From: Hyphomicrobiaceae bacterium | GTDB lineage: Bacteria > Pseudomonadota > Alphaproteobacteria > Rhizobiales > Hyphomicrobiaceae | Assembly: GCA_020442165.1 (NCBI GenBank) | Contig: JAGRKV010000045.1 | Location: forward strand, 62,001 to 126,000 | Direction of reading: 5' to 3' | DNA: 64,000 nt | In this document: positions 28,037-35,773 of the stretch, piece by piece | Numbering within the stretch: position 1 is the first letter of the stretch | Layout of the letters: every line of letters begins with the position of its first letter | The notes under the pieces: generated by a model | Told to the model about the DNA's origin: nothing | The model's database searches: none | Seen by the model: the letters and a program-made list of their open reading frames with translations, nothing else | Made by a program: the position numbers and the translations under genes

Positions 28037-30310
28037 CTATTCGGCCGTGACCGTGAACTCTATGCGCCTGTTCTTGGCACGATTTGCGGCGGTGTCGTTG
28101 GGTGCGATGGGTTGCGTCTCGCCATAGCCGACGGCAGACAGCCTTTCTGAACCGACGCCGACCTTGGCAAGATAATCGTAGACAGCGCGGGCGCGCCGTT
28201 CCGACAGGTTCTTGTTGCGCTCGGGCGTGCCTTCAGCGTCGGTGTGTCCCTCGATCTCGATCTTGGCGGTGGGACAGGCGCGGGCGACCTCCGCCAGCTT
28301 ATCCAGCGTCGGCCGGCTGGAGCTGTTGAGGTTGGCGCTGGCCCAGTCGAACATGATCGTCCCGGAGGTCGCCACCTCGCGCATCATGCGCTGGCATGTG
28401 CTGGCTTCTTCCTTGCGCTTTTGCTTTTCGACCGTCAGCTTTGCGGCCGCTTCCGAACGCTGTTTGGCTGCAGCCTCGGCATCGGCCTTCTCCTTGGCGG
28501 CTTGCTCCGCGGCCTTGCGCTTGGCCTCCTGCTCGGCCCAGATCATCGAATCCGAGCGTACATCGATGAGGTCGCGGGCGGCATAACCTTTGGGGATGCC
28601 GCGCGTGATCTGTTCGCGCACGGTGGTCTGCACCGCGGCATCCTTGGCCTCGCCGCGCACCAATAATTCAAGGTGCGAAAGCACAGCCTCGCCCTGGCGG
28701 AGCAGTGACAGCATTTTTAGTCCCAGTTCGGCGGCGACAGGCCATTTGACCGACCTGTTGGCGACGATGCGCATGCGGTCCTGGATCTGTGCGTTGGGAA
28801 AGTAACGCGTAGCTGCCTGCACCAGAGCGGCCCTGGTACGCGCGTCGATTACATCGCCCTCGATCACAAGGGTCGACTTGCCGTCGTAGGCCGCGCGCCA
28901 GACAAGTTCGGGCTCAGGCGGAGCGTCATAGGTGATTTCGGCAGACGTTTCGCAGGAACGATTGGCGGTGGTGCGCAATTCGCCGGGGATTTTCTCGACC
29001 AGTGCCTCGTCGCGGGTTGTGCCTGCCAAAGCAAGCTTGGTGTCGGTGATGGTGAATCCACCCTTGTCGAGACGTGCCAGCTCATTCAATCCAGCGTCGG
29101 CGCAGCTCAGCCATGAGGCTGGTTCGCCCGATGCGAGCTCCAGTGCATCACGGACGTTGAGATTGGGAAATCGCGCGCGTATCGCCGACATCAGCTGGCC
29201 GCGCGCCGCATCATTGGGAACATGGCCGGTGACATCGATGCTGCTGCCGGTGTTCTCGATCTTGATGATGTAGGGACTGACAGGCGCGGGCGCGGGCTTT
29301 GGATAGGTAATCGCCTCGGTGACTTTATAGTCCTTTGCGGCCTGGCGCAGAGCCTCAACGGCTTTCACGGCGGTGGGTTGGTCACTCGCCTCGCCGGCGA
29401 TATTCACGCTGCGGTCCGACAGCGTCACCTCTCCGTTCTTCAGTTGTGCCAGCTGGTCGAGTGCTGAGCGCGCGACGCCGGCCATGCCCGCCGGTGCTCC
29501 TGTCGCCCACTCCATGCGATCGACGATCGCCGATCGTGGAAATGTTTTCTTGGCGTGGGAGAATATCTGCTCGCGCAGGGTTTCGTCCGTAACGAAGCCT
29601 TCCAGCTGGATCTGGTTGCCTTTGCGCCGTGCGGCCCATGTAAACGGCGAAACAGCAGGTGGCGTGACGTTTTCGGCAACGAGTGTCACCCCGGCGGGCA
29701 TGTGATTGCGCAACGCACCCTTGACGCTCTTGTATCCGGGCAGGTCGGCCGCCTCACCTTCGATGCTGAGCCCGATGTCCTTGAGGCTTACAGAGCCGTC
29801 CTTCAACTCGGACAATTGCTTCATGCCAAAGCCAATGCCACCGAGCCATATGTTGTTGTCGGGCGCGCCGCGCGCCAGCTCCAACCGGTCATCGATGCTG
29901 CGGTTGGGGAATGTGGCTTTGGCAATGCCCAAGATCGTCGTCCTGATGTCGTCGCTTGGTACATAGCCAGCGAGCTTTACGCGGCTGCCACGAAATGCGG
30001 CCGACCAGAGATAGGGCTCGATCAATTGCAGCAGGCGCGTGCGTTGGTCGGAGATGCGCACACCCCAGACGTCGCGCACCACCTTCAGCGCGCGCACCGG
30101 CGCATCATCGGTGGCAGCCTGTCCGGTGATTAAACCATCGCGCCCGTCGAACGCTGTCACGGCCCATTGCAGACCCGCAGCCTTCAGCGCGGTTTCAGAC
30201 CGCTGGGCAAGATCCCTCTCGATCCGCTCGTGTTCCCACTGAACGGTCAGAAACGTCAGAATTGCGATCGGAATGAGCCCCCACAGCCACCGCCACGGAT
30301 TGCATCTCAT
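28037..30310 (-). CDS. OmpA-family envelope protein with four BON-like repeats
   Basis: The 757-residue protein has an N-terminal membrane anchor (LWGLIPIAILTFLTVQW). Four tandem repeats of about 140 residues follow; each contains a segment like FPNxxIxDRxxxAxGxP, a predicted helix ending in LxxLxxG, and xLxIxGEAxD. This resembles BON-type repeats seen in mycobacterial OmpATb/ArfA. An Ala/Lys/Glu coiled coil (about residues 585-640) leads to a C-terminal OmpA domain with IEIEGHTDAEGTPERNKNLS and ERRARAVYDYLAKVGV, including the Asp and Arg that grip diaminopimelate in peptidoglycan. It should link inner membrane and cell wall. It heads the three-gene cluster. Confidence 0.9.
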   Translation of the reverse strand: MRCNPWRWLWGLIPIAILTFLTVQWEHERIERDLAQRSETALKAAGLQWAVTAFDGRDGLITGQAATDDAPVRALKVVRDVWGVRISDQRTRLLQLIEPYLWSAAFRGSRVKLAGYVPSDDIRTTILGIAKATFPNRSIDDRLELARGAPDNNIWLGGIGFGMKQLSELKDGSVSLKDIGLSIEGEAADLPGYKSVKGALRNHMPAGVTLVAENVTPPAVSPFTWAARRKGNQIQLEGFVTDETLREQIFSHAKKTFPRSAIVDRMEWATGAPAGMAGVARSALDQLAQLKNGEVTLSDRSVNIAGEASDQPTAVKAVEALRQAAKDYKVTEAITYPKPAPAPVSPYIIKIENTGSSIDVTGHVPNDAARGQLMSAIRARFPNLNVRDALELASGEPASWLSCADAGLNELARLDKGGFTITDTKLALAGTTRDEALVEKIPGELRTTANRSCETSAEITYDAPPEPELVWRAAYDGKSTLVIEGDVIDARTRAALVQAATRYFPNAQIQDRMRIVANRSVKWPVAAELGLKMLSLLRQGEAVLSHLELLVRGEAKDAAVQTTVREQITRGIPKGYAARDLIDVRSDSMIWAEQEAKRKAAEQAAKEKADAEAAAKQRSEAAAKLTVEKQKRKEEASTCQRMMREVATSGTIMFDWASANLNSSSRPTLDKLAEVARACPTAKIEIEGHTDAEGTPERNKNLSERRARAVYDYLAKVGVGSERLSAVGYGETQPIAPNDTAANRAKNRRIEFTVTAE

Positions 30311-30996
30311 GCTGCTCTAGCTCCCCACTCATCCAATCTTCGGGCTTGGCACATGGTCGTCACGCACTGGTCTCTTACACTCGTCGACTTCGTTGCCAGC
30401 CGGGCATCGCCCCAACGCTGCCTCATCAACAGTCCCGCCGTTTCATGCTTTGCCTCGTGCGGGCTCGAATGACTCGTGCCCGCGTGATGAAAAGCGCAAC
30501 CGTTGCCACAATTCCATCGATGCCAAAATTCCCACCGATGCCCACGGCGTAAAAAACACACCAGAACGCGGCCGATCTTGTGACGGGCCGCGTGAGCCGC
30601 CCGACAACACAATCAACCCCGACCTAGCAAACGCGCAGATCCGTCCCTCGCCACGGCGCGTCTCACCCCTTGCCGCTCGCGCCGAGCACTATAGACAACC
30701 CGAAGCCGATTTCCAACCCGCCCATTCAACTAAGCACTGCCTCTAACTCCCTGAAGATATGCATTTTTCCTAGGCTCATGAGGACCACACCAAGACTTAT
30801 GTGAAACCGATCAGCCACAGTTGCAGGAAATCGGCAAACTCGTTGGGTTGCTGTCTGTTAAGGAGCCGGACATTGCCGTGCAATTGGAAGCGTGCTTGCG
30901 CCATCAGGGATGACAGAGGATTTGCTGCTGCCTTCCTATTGCCAAATGGAATCGGCTACGTTTGCGGATCGACCTGTTGAAATGGAGATGTAGGCC
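30311..30996. other. Intergenic region between divergent genes
   Basis: About 690 bases separate the ompA-like gene (leftward) and the small membrane protein at 30997 (rightward). No frame has both a ribosome site and a recognisable product. A short leftward frame at about 30430-30555 encodes a hydrophobic stretch (FYAVGIGGNFGIDGIVATVA) but lacks a credible start. Promoters for both flanking genes must be here; none is placed with confidence. Confidence 0.45.
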
Positions 30997-31278
30997 ATGT
31001 CAGACCGGACGCAACTCGCGCTTGGGCGCAGCTCGTTCTCTGTGTCCCGTCTGACAAAACGGGCGCTGCAGATCGTCATTGCGTCTGGACTTACGGCCTT
31101 CGCGACCTTCCTCATTTTGATGCTCAACAACGTGCTGACGGCGCGTAGCGGATTCTCGCAGGGTTTGGAGGTCTGGTATGCCTTCATCCGCAAGTCCGAC
31201 ATTCTCGGGACAATCGTGCTGACGGCGATGGTCACTGTGGTGTTCATCTACTGGCAGCGCGACCGCGAACGCCGCTGA
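30997..31278 (+). CDS. Small two-helix membrane protein
   Basis: The 93-residue product begins MSDRTQLALGRSSFSVSRLTKRALQ with GGAG upstream and has two hydrophobic helices, roughly residues 26-47 (IVIASGLTAFATFLILMLNNVL) and 68-87 (DILGTIVLTAMVTVVFIYW), followed by a basic end (QRDRERR). No family is recognised. The second copy of the intergenic repeat begins 25 bases behind its stop codon. Confidence 0.68.
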   Translation: MSDRTQLALGRSSFSVSRLTKRALQIVIASGLTAFATFLILMLNNVLTARSGFSQGLEVWYAFIRKSDILGTIVLTAMVTVVFIYWQRDRERR

Positions 31279-31302
31279 ACGCCAGTGCGCCAGCCGACCA
31301 CT

Positions 31303-31421
31303 CTGGATCGTTTCAGACTGACGTTGAAACCATCCAGATTTCTTCGCTCACGCAACTAACCCTCGCTATCGCTCGGGCTGCTCCGCGGGGGCGGCGCAAG
31401 GCGCCGAGCCGCAGGCGCGGC
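31303..31421. repeat. Intergenic repeat element, copy 2 of 2 in the window (119 bp)
   Basis: Gapless match to 16559-16677 with 14 differences by hand count. The hairpin at the left end is kept (CTGGATCGTTTCA with TGAAACCATCCAG). Relative to copy 1 an A:T pair in the stem has become G:C on both arms, so a base pair changed in a compensated way, and a wobble elsewhere moved. This supports selection on, or mobility through, the folded form. As in copy 1, it lies immediately behind a + strand coding region. Confidence 0.85.
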
Positions 31422-31558
31422 ATTAGCGAACCCGCCTATATCGGAACCGCTCTAGTGCGACTCGCGACACTCGTGCGTCTCGCGTCGCTGGAACATTGGG
31501 CAACCTCTCCGCTATCGCCTACCCACGCGGGTTCCGGCGGCGCCACCATTACCGGTTC

Positions 31559-32401
31559 TCAGTCGTCGATCTTCATGCACCGCTCATGACGCAAGCCTGC
31601 CAGCCGCCAGCCCTCGCGGCGGTATTCACGCGCCTGCCTGCACGAAAACAGGTGTTGTGTTCCAAGCGGCGAAGGTACGTGGTAGTAGCGGAACACCATG
31701 TCGTCGGCCTCCTCAACCACATACCCCCATGTCTGCAAGTCCCGGAGATCGCTCGCATTGATCGAATCGGCGAGCTTATCGCTCAAGTGGGGCAAACCCA
31801 TCTTGCGTCGATTTTCGGCCAGATCGATCAGGACCAGTGCGCGGCAATGTGCATTCGTCATGTCCGGCGGCCCGCCACTATGGGACCTTTGGAGCACTCG
31901 CCTAGGCTGCGGACTGGCTTGGCGGAGCTGCCAATACCGGTTCCGCATGAGCATGGCCAACGCAGTGACGCGCGCCTCGACCGCTTCGTCACTGGCTTGA
32001 CCGACCGCTGTCACTCTGACGAGATCTACCGATCCATTCGAGTTGTAGAGCGGTATTGAAAGATTGTGCCCCCTTCCGTCACCCGTCATTACGGCCGACC
32101 TGGGACCGCCAACTTTAGCCTTGGGCGCGGGGCGCGAACTGCCGCCAGATCGCTGACCGGGGGGCGTCACATCATGGCAGATTGCATCGCAATGGCCCGT
32201 CTCACTGGTTTCACGGCCGGCAGCCGCTTCCATCGCAAGTGGTTTGGGAAAAAGCTGTTCAGCTGCTTCGCCAATCAAGCCGAGGCGGACAAACGATATG
32301 TTCGTGTAACCAAGCGCGGCGACGGCGCCCGTGAACAGTGTCCCGAGGTCGTCGATGCATGAGCATGTCTGCGATCGGGCCAGGAATTCGTCGAGTGTCA
32401 T
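31559..32401 (-). CDS. LuxR autoinducer-binding-like sensor protein without a recognisable DNA-binding domain
   Basis: The product from the ATG at 32401 has 280 residues. The first 150 (MTLDEFLARSQTCSCIDDLG, LFTGAVAALGYTNISFVRL, then NLSIPLYNSNGSVDLVRVTAV) resemble the autoinducer-binding domain of LuxR regulators. The C-terminal 90 residues (HCRALVLIDLAENRRKMGLP and the following LSDKLADSINASDL) do not show the GerE-type helix-turn-helix. The end is basic with paired cysteines. It may be a divergent regulator or a stand-alone sensor. An earlier ATG at 32458 would add 19 residues. The family assignment is tentative. Confidence 0.55.
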   Translation of the reverse strand: MTLDEFLARSQTCSCIDDLGTLFTGAVAALGYTNISFVRLGLIGEAAEQLFPKPLAMEAAAGRETSETGHCDAICHDVTPPGQRSGGSSRPAPKAKVGGPRSAVMTGDGRGHNLSIPLYNSNGSVDLVRVTAVGQASDEAVEARVTALAMLMRNRYWQLRQASPQPRRVLQRSHSGGPPDMTNAHCRALVLIDLAENRRKMGLPHLSDKLADSINASDLRDLQTWGYVVEEADDMVFRYYHVPSPLGTQHLFSCRQAREYRREGWRLAGLRHERCMKIDD

Positions 32402-32559
32402 TATGGCACCGTGATGCAATCCGTCAGGCGTTGACGACGCACCGGCGGCGGCTGTCATCTCGCATCGGCCACAGCACTTTGCGCCCATGCGCGCTCATTG
32501 CACTCTTTCTGGGAGCCAGAAGCGGGCGCAATGAGTTTTCTCACAGTGCGTCATAAGTG

Positions 32560-32587
32560 CAGGGCCCCGGATTGCTCCGGGGCCCTG
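32560..32587 (-). terminator. Strong inverted repeat behind the small secreted protein gene
   Basis: A perfect 11-bp inverted repeat (CAGGGCCCCGG and CCGGGGCCCTG around a 6-base loop) lies about 70 bases beyond the stop of the leftward gene at 32659. There is no good T-run on either strand, so it may be a stability hairpin rather than a classical terminator. Confidence 0.5.
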
Positions 32588-32658
32588 TATGCGTTTCAGT
32601 ATGTTATCAAGCTTCTCTTGTCCTTGCTTTCGACTATCTGCCCATCAGGGCCGGTGCA

Positions 32659-32949
32659 TCAGCCGCAGGACTGCTCGAGCGTCCAGCCGACGATCTTGCA
32701 GCGCTCGCCGCCATTGCCGGTGGGGGTGCAGACGCGCTTGGGGAAGCGCTTGTAGGAGCAGTAGTAGCCCTGGAACGTGTGGCCCTCGTAGCCGTGCAGC
32801 GGGCGGTCAACGTCGTACTGCTGGACGTAGTAGCCCTTGCCGCCGCGCTTGGCCTCTGCGTCGCCCGACGACACGAGCATGGTGGAAGCGGCGACGCCGA
32901 GCATCAGGGCGGTGCCGAAGATCGATTTGATGAGCTTTGAAGTGTTCAT
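32659..32949 (-). CDS. Small secreted protein, Lys/Tyr/Gly-rich
   Basis: The 96-residue product has a clear signal peptide (SIFGTALMLGVAASTMLVSSGDAEA) with AGGAGGA before the ATG. The mature part of about 65 residues begins KRGGKGYYVQQYDVDRPLHG and has four cysteines (YYCSYKRF, RVCTPTG, GERCKIVG, EQSCG), which suggests two disulfides. No family is recognised. Divergent from the DUF1134 fusion gene, with an AT-rich spacer at about 33070-33115 that probably carries the promoters. Confidence 0.7.
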   Translation of the reverse strand: MNTSKLIKSIFGTALMLGVAASTMLVSSGDAEAKRGGKGYYVQQYDVDRPLHGYEGHTFQGYYCSYKRFPKRVCTPTGNGGERCKIVGWTLEQSCG

Positions 32950-33244
32950 GGTGTCCTCCTATCGGGGTCTGTGGTTGGTGGCCGCCTCGGCCGTTCATCT
33001 GATGTCCCCAATCTAGGCCGCCTCCCCGTGCATGGCTGTTCCGCCTGGAACAGGAGGTAAAATTCTTCCGCTTTTCCTGCCAATACATTGATATTTATAG
33101 ATATTATTTTTCATTTGAGCCGATTGCGGCATGGCGTCCGGACGTTGCGGCATGGCGGATTGCGCCACGGAAGTGCCATACAAAGGATTCACGCATGCCA
33201 GTGATCTGGCCCGGCCGGGATTCCGGCCTCAACGAGGACATTCC

Positions 33245-34543
33245 ATGTTTTTCGACAGGACGGCCCGGCTTGCTAGCGCAGCACTCTGGAAATCGCCGGG
33301 CCGACCACAACTGCCCTTTGTCTCGCGCCTGGCGTCCGCGTGTCTGGCGGCAGCGGTATTTGCCATTGCGTTGATTCAGCCAGCAACCGCAGCCCCGGCG
33401 GCGTGCACGCGTGATGATTTCGCCGCAGCCGTCGACAAGGCGGGCGCCTCGCTGCGTGCATTCAACACCGAGCACAGCCCCAAGGTCATGGCGGCGATGA
33501 AGGAGTTGCAGCAAAAGCGCGGCTGGTCGGATGCGGAGTTCGAGGCCAAGGCGATCACGCTGATGCACGACGCGCGCATCGCTGCGCTTGATGAAAAGGC
33601 CAATGAGCTACTGCAGAGCATCGATACTCTGGGTGAAATTGATAGCGATACGCCACCGGACTGCGCACGTCTGCCGAAGCTGGAGGCGGCGGGGCAGGAA
33701 CTGCTGGCGGTCATGCGCGAGAAGAGTGAGCTCACTCAAGCGCGGATAGCCGCGGCGATGAGCGATGGTGCGGCAACACCCGTCAGCGCGGCTCGCAAGT
33801 CCGTTGCCAGGGCCGAAGCACCCGCCAAGGCCGAAGCGCCTGCGAAGGCGGCAACGCACAGCAAAGCCGAAGCGCCTACCGTTGCCGGCAAGTCAGCCGC
33901 ACCCGGCAACTGGAATGCCCGAACGGTTCTCCCACCGGCGGCTGAAGTGGCCAGCGAACCCGTCGGCGCGGGCACAGTTTCGGGCCAGGAGCTGGCGCTG
34001 CAGCAGGCACCGCCGCCATCCGCAGTGCAAGCAGGTGATCTAGCCAGCGCCGATCCACAACAGGGCTTCACCATCGACGAAATCCGCGCAGCAACGCGGG
34101 GCTTCTTCGGAACGATTTCCACCAACCTCGGCAGCGTGATCGAGTACGCCTTTTCCAACTATGGGCGGCCAACCGCCTATGTTCTCGGCAGTGAGGGCGG
34201 CGGCGCTTTCCTGGCTGGAGCACGATACGGCAAGGGCAAACTCTTCATGCGGCGCGGCGGTCAGTCTGAAGTCTATTGGCATGGCCCATCGGTCGGCTAC
34301 GATTTCGGCGCAGAGGGCTCACGCACGCTGTTCTTAATCTACCGCCTGCAGGAACCTGAGGATTTGTTCCGCCGTTTCGGTGGTGTCGATGGTTCGGCCT
34401 ATGTACTGGGCGGAGTGGGGCTAACGCTGCTGAAAGGCGGCCCGGTGCTGATGACTCCCATCCGCACAGGACTGGGGCTGCGGATCGGCGCCAACATCGG
34501 CTATGTCCGCTTCACCCCGCATGCGACGTGGAACCCATTCTGA
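33245..34543 (+). CDS. Secreted two-domain protein: unknown helical domain plus DUF1134 (EipA-like)
   Basis: From the ATG at 33245 (GAGG upstream) the product has 432 residues. A signal peptide at about residues 22-50 (LASACLAAAVFAIALIQPATAA) is followed by a helical domain (about 52-165) homologous to the protein at 1995-2432, a linker of EAPAKA-type repeats (about 185-215), and a C-terminal DUF1134 domain of about 160 residues (FTIDEIRAATRGFFGTISTN, VLGSEGGGAFLAGARYGKG, SVGYDFGAEGSRTLFLIYRL). DUF1134 proteins such as Brucella EipA are small periplasmic beta-barrels needed for envelope integrity. The extra N-terminal domain is unusual for that family. Confidence 0.85.
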   Translation: MFFDRTARLASAALWKSPGRPQLPFVSRLASACLAAAVFAIALIQPATAAPAACTRDDFAAAVDKAGASLRAFNTEHSPKVMAAMKELQQKRGWSDAEFEAKAITLMHDARIAALDEKANELLQSIDTLGEIDSDTPPDCARLPKLEAAGQELLAVMREKSELTQARIAAAMSDGAATPVSAARKSVARAEAPAKAEAPAKAATHSKAEAPTVAGKSAAPGNWNARTVLPPAAEVASEPVGAGTVSGQELALQQAPPPSAVQAGDLASADPQQGFTIDEIRAATRGFFGTISTNLGSVIEYAFSNYGRPTAYVLGSEGGGAFLAGARYGKGKLFMRRGGQSEVYWHGPSVGYDFGAEGSRTLFLIYRLQEPEDLFRRFGGVDGSAYVLGGVGLTLLKGGPVLMTPIRTGLGLRIGANIGYVRFTPHATWNPF

Positions 34544-34652
34544 GCAACTGGCAACACTTCGGCCAATCCGCTCGCATCGCTGTCGTCTGCCCGCGATGTG
34601 TGGCTGACACACGAACTCCAGCCCTGTGCACTTACCGCAAAACCGAACGAAA

Positions 34653-34680
34653 AAAGGGGAGGCACAGTGGCCTCCCCTTT
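34653..34680. terminator. Bidirectional intrinsic terminator
   Basis: An 11-bp perfect stem (AAAGGGGAGGC with GCCTCCCCTTT) around a 6-base loop, flanked by A-rich sequence on the left and T-rich on the right. It lies between the convergent DUF1134 fusion (ends 34543) and the L,D-transpeptidase gene (ends 34777), and can serve both. Confidence 0.85.
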
Positions 34681-34776
34681 GCGTGCTTTTTTGCTGTGTT
34701 CCGGCGGTCAACCGGTGGAGCTGTTGGTGAGTGATGTTTCGCGCCACACGCGCGCATCCCTCAGCATTGCTCAATT

Positions 34777-35436
34777 TCAGTAGTTAGAGCTCGTGTAGGA
34801 GCGCTTTGCGTAGTAGCGCCGCGCTGCCTCACGACCGACGTAAACATAGGGCACGCCATTACGATAAATGACCTTGGGCTGTTTTGCCTGCGAGCGGCGG
34901 CTCTTGACCACGACTGCGTCTTCATCGTCGTCGTAGGTGCTGGCATAACGCGGCGCCTTCGAACGCTTCGTTGTTGCAACCTTCGGCGCAACGTCGCGTG
35001 CTGTCCCGTACACCGAGATGGTCGTGCTGCCGCGACCGTGCTCCTCGACCAATGCATAGAGCTGCTTGGCGTTGCCGGGCGACAGGCGTACGCAGCCGTG
35101 CGAAGCGGGCGAGCCAAGACGTCCCGTGGCGTAGGTGCCGTGAATGGCAAATCCACCGTGGAAGAAGATCGCGTTGGGCATCGGAGCGTCGTCATACTTG
35201 CGCGAGTAGTGCATCTTCGTCATCCACTGCGGCTTGAACGTGCCTGTGACGGTACGATAGCCGGCGCGGCCAGACGAGATTGGCCAGGAATGAACGACGT
35301 CGCCGTCCTCCTTGACCGTCATGCGCTGCTTGCTGAGATCGATGCTGACCTTGAGAGAACCGGCTTCGGCTCCCTGCCCTATGGCCGTTACCGACAGCGC
35401 CAATGTCGCAATGCCGGCCAGTAACAAACGATTCAT
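34777..35436 (-). CDS. L,D-transpeptidase (YkuD domain)
   Basis: The 219-residue protein has a signal peptide (LLLAGIATLALSVTAIGQGAEA) and a YkuD domain: SLKVSIDLSKQRMTV, SSGRAGYRTVTGTFKP, then the catalytic HGTYATGRLGSPASHGCVRLSP with the active cysteine in SHGCVR. Such enzymes make 3-3 cross-links in peptidoglycan or attach outer-membrane proteins to it. The last 55 residues are basic, tyrosine-rich and variable. The ATG at 35436 has GGAG upstream; a TTG codon precedes it. Confidence 0.93.
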   Translation of the reverse strand: MNRLLLAGIATLALSVTAIGQGAEAGSLKVSIDLSKQRMTVKEDGDVVHSWPISSGRAGYRTVTGTFKPQWMTKMHYSRKYDDAPMPNAIFFHGGFAIHGTYATGRLGSPASHGCVRLSPGNAKQLYALVEEHGRGSTTISVYGTARDVAPKVATTKRSKAPRYASTYDDDEDAVVVKSRRSQAKQPKVIYRNGVPYVYVGREAARRYYAKRSYTSSNY

Positions 35437-35773
35437 CAACTCCTACTCCACTCAACGTATCTGCAATAAAACCGTGATCCCCACTCTACATCAGGGACAG
35501 ATGCGATTTGCTTAATCAGGGATCGACGGAACACTTAGCATGCGTCCCATATCGAGACTGACGACGATGCGACACACTGCGTTGGCAATCGCCTCCTGAG
35601 ACTGGAGAGTCAATAGCCTGGCAACAGACGGTTCACTTAGCCGCAAACAACTTTTGCAACGGCAGATTTACACTGCATCACGGCACCAGCGAGGTGCTTG
35701 TGGGGTACTTGCAAGAATACGGCAAGAAATGCGGCGCGGTGGCATGTGACTGCACGGGTGGGTATCAGTCTGC
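35437..35773 (-). other. Intergenic region, no gene recognised
   Basis: About 337 bases between the photolyase stop and the L,D-transpeptidase start. A frame ending at 35637 overlaps phr and has no ribosome site. No hairpin or T-run was found. The region must contain the transpeptidase promoter. Confidence 0.4.

Noticed and set aside
30430..30600. Leftward short frame with a hydrophobic stretch (FYAVGIGGNFGIDGIVATVA)
   Set aside because: It has no ATG, no ribosome site and a stop codon a short way upstream; a GTG start would be unsupported.
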